A program made the translations under genes and the position numbers. The notes below the pieces were generated by a model. It had not been told where the DNA came from and made no database searches. It worked only from the letters and a program-made list of their open reading frames with translations. Of a stretch of 64,000 nt of DNA, positions 23,201-36,243 are shown piece by piece. Every line of letters starts with the position of its first letter. Position 1 is the stretch's first letter. The stretch comes from Hermodice carunculata (Eukaryota; Annelida; Polychaeta; Eunicida; Amphinomidae). Where the stretch lies: NCBI GenBank assembly GCA_964020975.1, contig OZ026619.1, positions 86,740,206-86,804,205 on the forward strand. The letters are read 5' to 3'.

Positions 23201-26200
23201 AGAGATATAAGAACAAGGGATCACATTTTATTACAAACATCTGGACCATAATTCTGCTTTGGGAGTTCTTGCATCTTACCCACAAAAATTCTAATAATAG
23301 AATTTACAATTGGGCCACTGAAACATCACTTATATTGTGAACAGTGCTGTAACTACATGCCCTCTACAGAGAAGCCCAAGAACTAACAAAATACCCTGTC
23401 CAGTAGGTGCTGCCATCTATATACAGATTTAATTGCAGAATTACACAGTAACCATGTATCAGGTTTAATTAATTAGTATGCGATTATCCCGTTTCATCAC
23501 ATTATCCCCCTGTTTCAGTCCAAATGCCCTCATTGGACTTAGAAACCAAACTGACAATAACCACATCAATATAAGTGTACTGAGATAATCAAAAAATTTT
23601 CAGTAAGAGTCCACATACACTTAATTTTCAATAAAATGACGTTTCATTTGCCCCCTATCACCCCGGTATTTGCACAGCAGGCAAAGATACACAGGTCGTT
23701 TGTACTTACAGGGCTGTTCGTTAGTCTCTCCTGACATCTGCAAGCACACAACCAGCAGCTATGAGTATTTGTAGATGTAGACTGGTCTACGTGTTGTAGC
23801 CTACCTTGCCTTTTTAATAGCCCCTTTTGCCCACTTGAGGGTTACATTCCCCAAGTAAGGCTTCAGTCTGTTGTGATGAATAACTCGCTTCTTTCCTTTT
23901 GCATCAAATTGAACAATGTAATCTAGATCATTCAATATCTTGACTATCAAATATGGACCTTCATAAGGGCAACGTAGCTTTGGTGCAAGTTTCAATTGAG
24001 TAGCATCTGAATAGTACCACACCAGATCTCCCACCTTGAAGTTATGATAAGCTAATTTGGCATCGTATGTTTCTTCCTGCCTTTAGATGATGCCTGAAGA
24101 TGCTGTCGGGCAACCTCATGAGCTTTCTGTAGCTTCTTCCTTAAACAGTCTACATATTCACCATATGAAGCAATTTCTGGAGTATCTGCAGACAAAGTGC
24201 CAAACATTACTTCCACTGGAAATCTGACCTCCCTGCCAAGCATAAGGAGGTTCGGTGTCATACCAGTGCTTTCATGTATTGTTGCCCGGTAAGCACCAGC
24301 CAGACATCCCAAATTTTTATCCCACTGTCTTTGGTCACCCTTGATGTAAGCTTTAATCATCCGAATCAATGTTCTGTTGAATCTTTCTGTTAACCCATTA
24401 CAGCAAGGATTACCTGGGGTGGTACGTGTTTTCCTTATTTCTAACAGATGGCACAATTCTACAAAGATGTTACTTTCATAATTCCTTCCCTGGTCTGAAT
24501 GCATCTCTAAAGGGCATCCAAACCGAGATATCACCTCATTAAGGATGACTTCAGCACATGTCTTTGCAGAGGTGTCAGGGATTGCAAATATTTCCACCCA
24601 TTTGGTGAAGTGATCATTCACCACCAGGATATATTTGTTTCCCCTTTCAGATTCAGGTAGAGGCCCCATTATGTCTGTTGACAAGCGGTCTAAAGGACCA
24701 CCAACTGGCATAACTCCAAGAGGAGCTCTAGGAGTTTTCCCTGGGGGTTTGATTGCTCCACATGAATGACATTTTGCCACCCATGCATTGGTGTCCTCAC
24801 GAACACCAAACCAATAAAATCTCTGCAACAACTTCTCTCTCGTCTTCTTCTTCCCTAAATGTCCCGATAATGGACTGCCATGCATTTCATGCATGATCTC
24901 TTCTGGCATTACTCTGGGAATGATAAATTTTTGATGTGAACCAGTACCATCCTTCCGATGAAATGTCCTAAACAACACTCCATCTTTAACAAACAAGCTG
25001 TCCCAGAGATTCCAGTAATGTCTGGTAGCAGGTGATGATTGACACACCTGGCTACCAAAAATCCTTTGTCCAGCCTCTTTCCATTTTAGAATGGGCCCTA
25101 TGTCTGGGTCCTCCAATTGTTTCTTTCTCAAACTCTTTGCTGAGTCAGGGAAGTTCCAACTAGTATTCCTTCTCCCTGCACTTCTAAGCCTACAGATACT
25201 GAAAGCAGATTGGGCCACCCAGGTGTGGTTGTCCTCAGCCAGTCTATCACTTCCTTTGGTTTGTTCAACCTGAACTGAAATTTGAGACTGTCTGGTGAGG
25301 ATTTCAAATGGTCAGCCCAATTTGACGATATTAATCCTGCAGTGAAGACTACCACCATCAACCCAATCACTAGTTTCAGCAATTTTTTTAAGCATGATGT
25401 GAGCCTCACACCCATTTGCTTCTGCTTTCTTAATCTTTTGATGGGCACTGGCTGCTTTTGCATTGAATTGTCCATGTCCAGTGCTCGTTTGAGGCATTTC
25501 TTGCATGGCCCACATTTCAAATAATTTAAGGATTCACTTTCGTCATATTGGCATCCCCTAGGACCAGGGCAACGGGACATGCCATCAGCATTGCCATGTT
25601 TTTTCCCCGCTCGATATTCCACAGAGAAATCATAAGCTGACAGATCTTCTATCCATCTAGCTATTCTCGACTTGGGATCTCTCAGACTGAAAAGCCATCT
25701 GAGTGCCTGATGATCAGTTCTGACAGTGAATCTCTTGCCTAACAAGTAGTGCTTGTAGTGAACTATAAAATATTTAACTGCTAGCAACTCCCTGTCAGTG
25801 ACACAATAGTTACGTTCTGCCTTGTTGAGAGAACGACTTCCATATGCGATGACACATTCAGTGCCATCTTGTCTCTGAGACAACACAGCTCCAATACTAA
25901 ATTCGCTGGCATCTGTATCAAGGATGAATTCATCCCCCAGTTCATTACTAGGGTATGCCATTATATCAGGTCAGATTAGGCAATTCTTAAGGGCATTGAA
26001 GGCTTCTTGACATTCATCAGTCCATTTAAAAGGCTGCTTCTTTCTCGTAAGTTTTATTAGGGGTTCTGCAATCTTTGAGAAGTCCTTGATGAATCTCCGG
26101 TAATAATTCCCCATGCCCAGGAAGGCACGGACTTGTGTCACTGTTCTTGGAATAGGCCACTCCAAGATCTTACTGACGGTTTTGGGGTTTGGCAGAACAC

Positions 26201-29200
26201 CTTCTTCTGAAATTACATGCCCTAAAAACTCTACTTCTTTCTGAAAGAAGTCACATTTACTAGGTTTTAATTTCATGCCAGCATCTTTAATCCTCTGTAG
26301 AACTGTTCTAAGTCTGGAAATGTGCTCATGGAAATCTCTCCCATATATGATCACATCATGCAGATATATAATGCAGGTTTGCCATTGTAGCCCACTTAGA
26401 GCAAGCTCCATTAGCCTCTGGAATGTGGCTGGTGAGTTACACAACCCAAATGGCATTGTTGTATACTCAAACAACCCACATTGGGTCACAAAAGCAGTCT
26501 TGGGTACATCACTAGCTTTCACAGGCACCTGATTGTAAGCCGATGTTATGTCAAGGGTCGAAAATAGTTTAGACCCTGCAACAGCATCCAGACATACATT
26601 TGTATTGGGTAAAGGAAAAGCATCCTTTACTGTCACTTCATTTACCTTGCGATAGTCCACACAAGGTCTGATGCTACCATCCTTCTTTTTCACCAACACT
26701 ATAGGGCTGCTCCAAGGACTTTGACTTGGGCGAATTAGTCCTTGCTGTAACATCTTCCCTATGGCTTTCCTATCTTCCCCTACATAAGCCAAGGGAACTC
26801 TGCGTGGAGGTTGTTTTATGGGCTTAGCATTTTCTGTATTTATTTCGTGTTCAACAAGATGAGTTCTTCCTAAATCCAACTCATCTTTGGAAAAGGTGGA
26901 CCCAAATTCCTGCAATAACTTGGCAATCTCCTCTCTTTCCTGTGCTTCACAACTCTCTGTGGACTTTGTGAATAATTCTTTTAGATGATTTGGAACCTCT
27001 GAGGAAAACTGTTTTATTGAATCCTCAGAATCTTCCTCACATGTGTCCTCAAGCAAGTCTTTCTGCCCATGATGATGCACTTCTCCGATTCTGTGATCTT
27101 CTGCAGCTTTTGTAAGTTTAATCCTCCTAATTCCATGGAAATTGTGCCTCATGTCTTCATCTTCACTGGGAGCTAGTACACCAATCATTTCATCTACTTC
27201 CTGTGCAGTTCCCAATGTTGTATTTTCCCATATTGTCAAAGTTTGATTTAGAGGATTTAAAACTCTTACTTTAGTTGTCCCATCATTTGCTGCATTTACA
27301 AGACATGTTGCAATAACAACTGTGGGATCCTTCTTTGCCCTGATTGTACCTTCTATCAGGAGCATACCATTTCCCTTCTTGTGGCTGCTTTGTGCCCCAC
27401 CCAAATAAACATCAATTATTCTTTCACTTAGTGCTGGTATATCATACTTCCTTTTAGAGTGAATCTTCCTGATCTGTGGAGTTGGTATTCCGACACATCT
27501 CATTGGAATGCTAACTCCTTGGAATACCATCCTTCTTTCATTCACTAGTAAGTCTGCTGGACCTGAGGGGTCTTTTAAAAGGATGTCGGACCCTAGCAGG
27601 ATATCATCTTCAATGTCGGCAACTACAACTGACTTGTTCAATTCAACTGCTCCCATTTTCACAGAAACTGTGGCTTCACCTTTAAATTCAATAGGTCTTC
27701 CATCAGCTGATACTAGAGGTCTTGTTCTAGTTAACTGCAAATCTGGCCTACTCTCAACAGGGATAGTTTCAAATACTTTTGTGGACATAATTGTGAGGGT
27801 GGCACCAGTGTCGATGGTAATTGTCACTGGTAAACCCTCCACAGTACCCTCAATATACATTCCTGCATACTGTGCTGGTTTCCTCAATATTATCTCTGCA
27901 TCTTCCGTCACTCCAACACTGCTATCTAAATTTTGTTTTGGACACAGGCCATGAGAATTTGGGTCAGAACTTTGGCCTGTAAGTCTGGCCCCTTCTAGTT
28001 TAACGATTCTCTTGGGGTGTTGCCAAGTTCAACATTATTTGCCTGTCCTTGTGGAGGGATAGTTTGCATAGGGTGTGTAGAAACTTGTAATTGCCCCATG
28101 AGGATTGGATATGGGCAATCCCTGACAAAATGGTCAGTCAGACCACATCTATAACACCCTTGTGTCCTATTTCTGGGTCTCGGTGTCCCCCCTCCTTGCG
28201 CATCATTCCTTCTTGGACCAGTTTGATTTTGATTCCGTCTCTTCCCAGCATTTTCTAGCTTGCTTAAACGACTTTCAATCTGTTCAAGCAACTTCTCAAT
28301 TTTTGTATCAGGACTGTTCTTAGTTACTTCAACCGCATCCTTGGTAGCTTGTTCATTTGTTACCTCATTTGAAGGTACTACTCCATTGTAAGAAGTCTTT
28401 TTATTTTTCTCTGCTTTACTGCCTTTTGGGCGACCAGCTCTGACACAATAATCTGTTTCTGAGTCAGAGCTGTACTCAGCGATCATTCGGATTGCTTTCT
28501 TGTGTTTTTTCTCATTTCCTTCAGTCATAGATGAGCCACTGGTTTCAATAAAGTGCACTACTTCATACACTGCCTCATCTATATCCTGTGGTTCTTTCAC
28601 ATACTCTACATGAAAGCGAGCCTTCTCATTGTAGAGTCCTTTTAAGAACTGCCGCAGCAAGTCTTCCTTTCTTGTCTGACCATGGCGATGTTTGTATGCC
28701 TTATCATACAATTTCTTGAGATCTGCAGCATACTCTTCTACTGTTTCAGTAGATTTCTGGTCTCTATTGCTGAATCTACCCTGGTAGGTTTTGGTAGTTT
28801 CAACTTTACGGAATCTGTTCTTATGTTCCTTCACCAGGGTTTTGTAGTCTTTTCTCATTTTCCTGCTGAGTTGTCCATAGACAAATTCCCCAGCTTGTCC
28901 TTGTAATCTGGGCAATAATTCATCCAGTTTCTCACTGTCATCCCAACCATGCCTATCTGTTACATCTGTGAACCTGTTGAACCAAACTTCCCATGGTTCC
29001 TTACCAAGGAAAGCCGGTAACTTTGCGGTTTTTGCCACCTTCCTTTGTCTTCTTACTGGTCTAGTATATTCTTCAGAAGACACTGAATTCCTGGTTGCCG
29101 GAGATCTTATATTATGAGAAGAACTGGCACCTTCACTTGAGCTACCTTCTGAGCTCTCCTCTGAATCTTGTGAGGTGCTACTGTCTTTCTCATAACATTT

Positions 29201-32200
29201 GACCTTCTCTAGGTGGTCTCTCCTTTTCTTACTGCTGCCTCTCTTATCAGTACCTTTTCCCCTAACAACAGTAGCAGCTGAAGTCTTGACATTATTTACC
29301 TGTTGATTTGGGGATTTAGCATTATGATCAACATTGCTTGTGCTAATGTTGAAAACCTCTAATGCCTTTTCCACAGCCTGTTGCACTGAAGCAAACATCA
29401 TAGGATCCATTGCCCTTATGATTCTTCCATCACTTGCCCCAGAATTTGAAATCTCATTCTGAAGTCCAATTGGTAAATGTAACAATGGCACTGGTGGTGC
29501 ATTCTGGCTACCAGCACCAATATTTCTGTTTTGGGAGGATTCTGCTGTTTCCTGTGAATTACCTCCCACTGTAAAACCACACATTGCATTTCTTTGCCTA
29601 TTGCAAGGATAGGCTGGGTTATCCATCCTAGGGACACCTATCCCTGACACCGAAGTTGCTTCTGGTGGTGGTCCACTTGGAATAGGTGGATTTATAGTTC
29701 TCAAAAGGCTAGTTTGAGTACTCAAAATTCCAGCGTCCTGATTTACAGTTACAGACTTGGCTATCCTGGAAGAAGGTAGCTCATTCAACATTCCACCATT
29801 TCTCTGTGGTACGGAGTCATTTCCAGCACCCACAGGTCTTTGTGGTACTAGGTTATACCCACTACCAATTCTCTGTGGCACTATGTCATTTCTAACACTA
29901 CCAGTTCTCTTTAGCACCAAGTCATTCCCAGATTCTTCCATTCTGTACCTGACATGTGAGTTCACATTGAATCTGGAAACACCCGGTGGGTATGTGAGGG
30001 TAGTGAACTCACCTGGTGACTGGGGACTTAGAGGTTGGACTATCATTCCCTTGTCCCCATTTTTGGACACTCCTGACTGAACAGGTACACTCCCAGAAGG
30101 CAAACTTTCCTACCAGTTATTTTCAGTCACAGGCATATCGTGTAAATCTCCATTTCTTATTACTGTCCTCTCCATCCCAGTGGTTGGTGACAATACAGAC
30201 ATTGGAGATGTAGGGCTTAATCTGCCCAACACTGGATCTGAAGTGACAGCCATATCTAAACCCTGCCCAAATAAGGACAGCTCAGGTCCAGTTATGCCAG
30301 ACCTTGTAGTTGTATGACTTAGAAATTGCTCCTCTCTCATGTCTGACATGCCTGTGCCAACTGCAAAAGGTTTGCTCACTTCTGAGGGAGTGCAGTACTT
30401 GGTCATATCTATTGCACTAGCCTCCGTTCCAAGAGACCGAGTAACTGCTGAAGGCACTTCTCCGTCCCTCACAGTGACTGTCCCTTCCATCACTACCTTG
30501 GGATGATGCAGTGACTGATTTTCCTCAGATGCATGGTCATCCCACATCTGACTCAGTTCTCCCTGATAGCCATCCCTGACAACAATCCCAGCTTCAGATA
30601 GCTGGTTCCAAGTTAGAGGAACATGAGTTTCCCCTGCTTCTGGCATACCAGCCCCTGAAACCTGGCTCCACATTGGAGACACATGAGGCTTCTCTGTGTC
30701 TTGTAAGTTAGCCTCTACAGACTGGCCCCATGTTGAGGGAACATGAGACTTCCTAGTCCTAGTTATGCCAGCCTCTAATGACTGGTCGTGCAGTGGAGGC
30801 TCCCCTGGGTGCAATGACTTGCTCCCCATCGAAGGTATGTGAAACCCCCTCACCCCATTAATGCCAGACTTTGGTGATTGGCTCCATGTCAAGGGTACAT
30901 GAGGCCCACTTGCCTCATTAATGCCAGCCTGTGAAGATTTGCCCCATGTGGATGGGTCATGAGGCTCCTACCTTCTAGGTGTGCCAGCCTCTAAGAACTG
31001 GCTTGTATTTCCCATTGCCAGAGGATAATTTTCCTCTCCAGTTGCAGTCTGTTTGTCAGATCTAAGCCTCATCTCATTCATGTTTGCTCAGGTTCGTTTC
31101 ACAGGATGTACTATACTGTGCTTAGTACACCAAAGATGCACCAAACTTGTCAGAACATCCCACCGCTGCCACCAAAAATGTAACGGGTATGGAAGCGTGA
31201 GTGTTACATTTGGGTGCAATGTCTTGATATCTGAAAATCTTCAACATACAACCATGAAAAGGCAAATTGAAACATATATCCCTTTATTAAAGGTAAACCT
31301 CACACTAAATCAGGGACTCATAAAATCGGGGATATAACTACCTGTCTCTTGACTTGTTAGAGACTACTGGTTACCTGAATGTTCACCATTTAGTAACACC
31401 AATTTGGTGACTGTACTGAAATCACATTCCATGTGCAAAGCTGTACACACTACCCTGGATACAATGTTATGTTACCTCTTTTGAACAGATACTACATTTA
31501 TGTCTGGCATTTCAACTTATGTCCTATTATAACCTTTTAATACAGGCAGAACTCTGATCTCCTGACTCCTATAAACACTGGGATGGCAAGGGCTTAACCA
31601 TAAGTAAACCTTCCCAGGTCTACTTATTCCCAGTGACTCTAATCTGCAGAAGCCATCTGTAGCATACCACTAGGATGCCACCCTTGTCTGAGTGGCTGGA
31701 CTCCAAATAAACCTCTCCTGGTCTATTTGTGGAATGTCACTCTTTCCTGAGTGGCTGGAAGCTGGACAGACCTCCACTGCCCTGCCTCTGGAGTGCCACC
31801 CTTTCCTTAGTGGCTGAAAGCTGGACAGACTTTCACTGGCCTGCCTCTAGAATGCCACCCTTTCCTGAGTGGCTGAAAGCTGGACAGACCTCCACTGCCC
31901 TGCCTCTGGAGTGCCACCCTTTCCTTAGTGGCTGAAAGCTGAACAGACCTTCACTGGCGTGCCTCTAGAGTGCCACCCTTTCTTTGAGTGGCTGAAAGCC
32001 GGACAGACCTCCACTGGTCTGCCTCTGGAGTGCCACACTTTCCCTGAGTGGCTGAAAGCCGGACAGATCTCCACTGGTCTACCTCTGGAGTGCCACCCTT
32101 TCCCTGACTTGCTGGACTTCAATTCAGGCAGCTCTCACCCTTGGCTGTCACCCAACCACCTCCTGTGGTCAGTGACCAGCTTCCTGACAGACCACTTATC

Positions 32201-35200
32201 TGTCCCTGGTATGCCACCTGCACTCCAATTGCTACAGCTTACAAGTACCACCCTTACCAGTGGTTAATGGGCCCAGGTGTCCGACCGCCTACTTCTGCAA
32301 ACACTCAGTAATAATAATTACCTTCAGTCCTCTGGTCTCGTCTGCTGGATCCTCCTTGCAAGATATGCTTGTCTTCAAACCTTTTAAGGGGAAAACCTGG
32401 ACTTGACCTCACAGCATGGGAGGATCGAGGGACATCATTAACTCAGATGCTTTTAATGTATGGTGTCACTCATTTACATATGGACATACAAAATCATTAA
32501 AATATATTTCTAGAAGGCAGAGATATAAGAACAAGGGATCACATTTTATTACAAACATCTGGACCATAATTCTGCTTTGGGAGTTCTTGCATCTTACCCA
32601 CAAAAATTCTAATAATAGAATTTACAATTGGGCCACTGAAACATCACTTATATTGTGAACAGTGCTGTAACTACATGCCCTCTACAGAGAAGCCCAAGAA
32701 CTAACAAAATACCCTGTCCAGTAGGTGCTGCCATCTATATACAGATTTAATTGCAGAATTACACAGTAACCATGTATCAGGTTTAATTAATTAGTATGCA
32801 ATTATCCCGTTTCATCACACTAGAATGAATGTAATTACGAGTTCATGCACGCGGAGGTTAATATCAAGTAAATTAATTGTATGCGGATTTTCGAGCAACT
32901 TGCTGGTTTGACATTTGAACAATATTAGACAACTTGGTAGTTATATATTTTTGAATACAATGCATATAATACGTTTGGCAGAGCATTTTACTATAAGTGT
33001 GTACTGACACAGATATTTATATGTAGCATGGATGTGGACTTATGGATCGATACAAACACGTGTATTAAGTTACATGATGTCATTCGTTCAAACACAGGCT
33101 CATCGAAGCTCACGGATTTTGAAAAAAATAAACATTTTAATAAGAGTGAACCTTGTTCGAGAGAATTCATGTTTACCTGTCAAAGTGGAGAATGTGTTTG
33201 GGATACTCATTTGTGCAATGGAAAACAAGACTGCGAAGACGGATCTGATGAATTAAATTGTAACCCCACAGGCTAGTAATTCTGGTTATTTTTATTGCTG
33301 CTCACCCACTGCACACATGCATGTAATTTTAGACTTGCTTTCTTTTTAACATCCGTTTTCGCGATTTTCATCAAATAGATTTGACTTCTTAAAATGGTAA
33401 TGGGTAAACTACTATTTGGTTTGCTCTATTTAACAGTTTCCTCAAGAGGCGAAATACTTTATTATGATTTCCTGTAACAACACTACAGATGTCTATTAGA
33501 TTGAAGATGTTTCCCTGTATATAACATCTATATGAATGCACTGACATATTATATGATACATCTGCGAATTATAGCATATTGACTGTGATATTCTGGTTTT
33601 ATGAAAAATGTTCACTTACCTACAAGTTGGCATTCAACTTCCCCACCAACAGAAAAAGAACTGCCATATTAGGTTTCATGTTCCAACGCAAGACCTTACA
33701 ATCTAACATAAATACATAAAGGCACGTGTTTTGTCAAAAAATATACCACATTCTATGTCCAGTATGTAAATACACTTTCAGACAAAACTACATTTATGTG
33801 TAAAGAAGAAGAGTATGTGCCATGGGCAAAATTTTGTGATGGAAGGTTGGACTGTTCAAATAGTCTGGATGAATCAGATTGTTGTAAGTTTTTTTGATCT
33901 TCACTATGTACAATTTACTTTTGTTTAAGATTTAGCCAGCACTGTGGGTAACTGTTGTATTGAAATAAAAAGATTATATGGCGATACCATAGAACATAAT
34001 TTCCAAATGAAATGAATTTCAATACAAGGTAACGTTAATAACATAATCCCAATGGTAACGGTCCTTGATTACTAATGTCGGTTGGGAGATTTATTCCCCA
34101 AAATTCTCACCAAAATTAGCATAAGGCTGTTGTTATGAATAATTCAAATTCCGTGCCTGAATCATGGGCCATACATTCCTATGTTGTGAAAATGATGATG
34201 TGTAAAAACAGTCCGTTATTCTTTCTAATAGACCGACAGACAAGCAGGCAGGCGGGGAGACAGAGTTTTTTTTTTAAGTAGGTGAATGTATTTCGACAAA
34301 AGAAACATAAAATGGCACAAAGCCAAAGAGCTGAGGGGCCATCGCTAAATATCGAGGGCTCCAAACTGACTTACACTCTGCTTTCAGCAGAACGAGCATT
34401 ATCTTCGCTCGCTCTGCACTTTCCCACTGATGTTCAATGAGCCAGGGTAGGAACATTTCAATCAAGAATTGTGTTCGGTGGAGAACACAGTTGGAGCTCC
34501 TGGATGGACAGGAGCGTTCGATTACACAGGAACGTTCAAAGTGCGAGTGGACATGCGGTGGAGGCTTTGAGCAGCGTTCACGCCATAATAAAGCTAGCCT
34601 GGTATCTTAAATAGTACTACTTTATATCAGGAATATTACAACATTTTGGAAAATACTGAGACCAAATTAGAACTGCATAGTTTTAATGACAAGTGCACAG
34701 CAATTATAAGCTTCTTCTGTATTTCTCTCTCTGTCTGTCTCTCTCTGTATCTCTCTCTCTCTCTCTCTCTTAGATCAGACTAGCGATCTGAATACATGTA
34801 GTGGTCTAAATAAAGAACATAAAAATAAATAAAACACGTGGTCTCAATATAGAAGTGGTCATACACGGAGAGACTTAAATTAGATAATTCTATTGTATTT
34901 AGAATCCGTTTATTTAATAGCATTCTTTCATTTCATTTTTATTTAATTTCTTTACCTTGGATGGTCCTTTCAAGATTCAAATCCTGTTCTGCCAAGGGAT
35001 CAAGAATGCACCAAGATAGAATATAAACGATGTCACGTAAATTACATAAATACAGAAAATTAAGAGCAAAAGAGACATATAAGCAATGAAGTAATTAAAA
35101 AAGCAAGACTATACATTATACATTCACATTAAGGAGAAAGTAACACAAGTATTTTAGGCGTAGAGATAAATTAGTTCACAAATGATGATTGAGTACAACT

Positions 35201-36176
35201 TGAGCAATAATGATAATGTTAACCGAAAACGCAAAAGGACATTAAATCAAACATTAAAGTTTTTGTACAAACGTTTAAAATGAACAACGGACCAGGCTCT
35301 TCTTATCAAATCAAGTACGGAATTCCAGATAATTTCACCATTAAAAGAACACTTTAAAAAAAATTACTATATGTGGCAAGAATTAACACATGTAGTGAAT
35401 TGGGACCATGATTTTGATAAGTATCTTTTTTTCGATGTGAGATTTCATTACCATTACTTGGTCACAAATATAATTTGATGCCAGCCCTTTTCCGTATTAA
35501 AACACCAGGAACATCCACATAAAATACCTTTCTCCCCTACAAGGTCTGTCACTTGAGTGAAAGAACAGTTTTTTTTTCCTGTACCATCGATAACATAGAA
35601 GCTAACTGTGACTCTGTTATCAGCTTAATGTTTTCAACTCTGGGCCTTCCTTGATCCATTAGATCCACACACAACCTACACGGTGTCAAAATCGTCTGTA
35701 ACTTTGAGGCATGATAATATCTTATAAACACCTTTACAAGTTTTCAAAACGATTGTAATTTGCTTATGTTATGGAGGTCAGGCATCAATATATTATAAAT
35801 TAAATACGATAACGTCAAAACATCTGTAGATTTTCTGAAGACCAGCATGCTGTATTTTTGATAAATTCACAAGAAGTTACTCAGTTAAAAAAAATATGAC
35901 ATACATTTTTCATTATTATGTGGGTTGTCTTTGCTAAATACTTAGCTTAGACAAGGAGCCGCAACTCAGAGAGACATGTATGGGTACAGGCTTCGACACA
36001 CGTTCTGAGTAGTACCTTCTAAAGACCCTTTAATTAATTTGGGTTAATACAATCTATGTCAAATTCTACAGGAGAACGTGGGCATATATATATTCTCTCT
36101 AGTAACCTGTGTCACACAGTGACAGAGGACTGTGGCTGACAAGTGGAGGGCCACGGTATTATTTTTATTATTAATC

Positions 36177-36243
<67 letters not shown>

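Larger units (their letters stand above)
21860..32819 (-). mobile_element. Ty3/Gypsy LTR retrotransposon, young, near-complete
   Basis: A 10.96-kb element on the minus strand, inside intron 10 and antisense to the receptor gene. It has two 1.64-kb LTRs starting TG and ending CA, a 4-bp target duplication CTAG (21856-21859 and 32820-32823), a tRNA-Leu primer-binding site, a gag region and a pol region with protease, reverse transcriptase, RNase H and integrase in Gypsy order. The LTRs differ at only about eight places in 1,640 bp, so the insertion is recent. It is a fossil copy that looks nearly whole, with roughly three to four breaks in its coding part. No envelope gene is recognised. Confidence 0.93.

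Noticed and set aside
24052-25961. Pol-like frames as domesticated host genes
   Set aside because: They lie in Gypsy order between matching LTRs with a target duplication, so they belong to the element.
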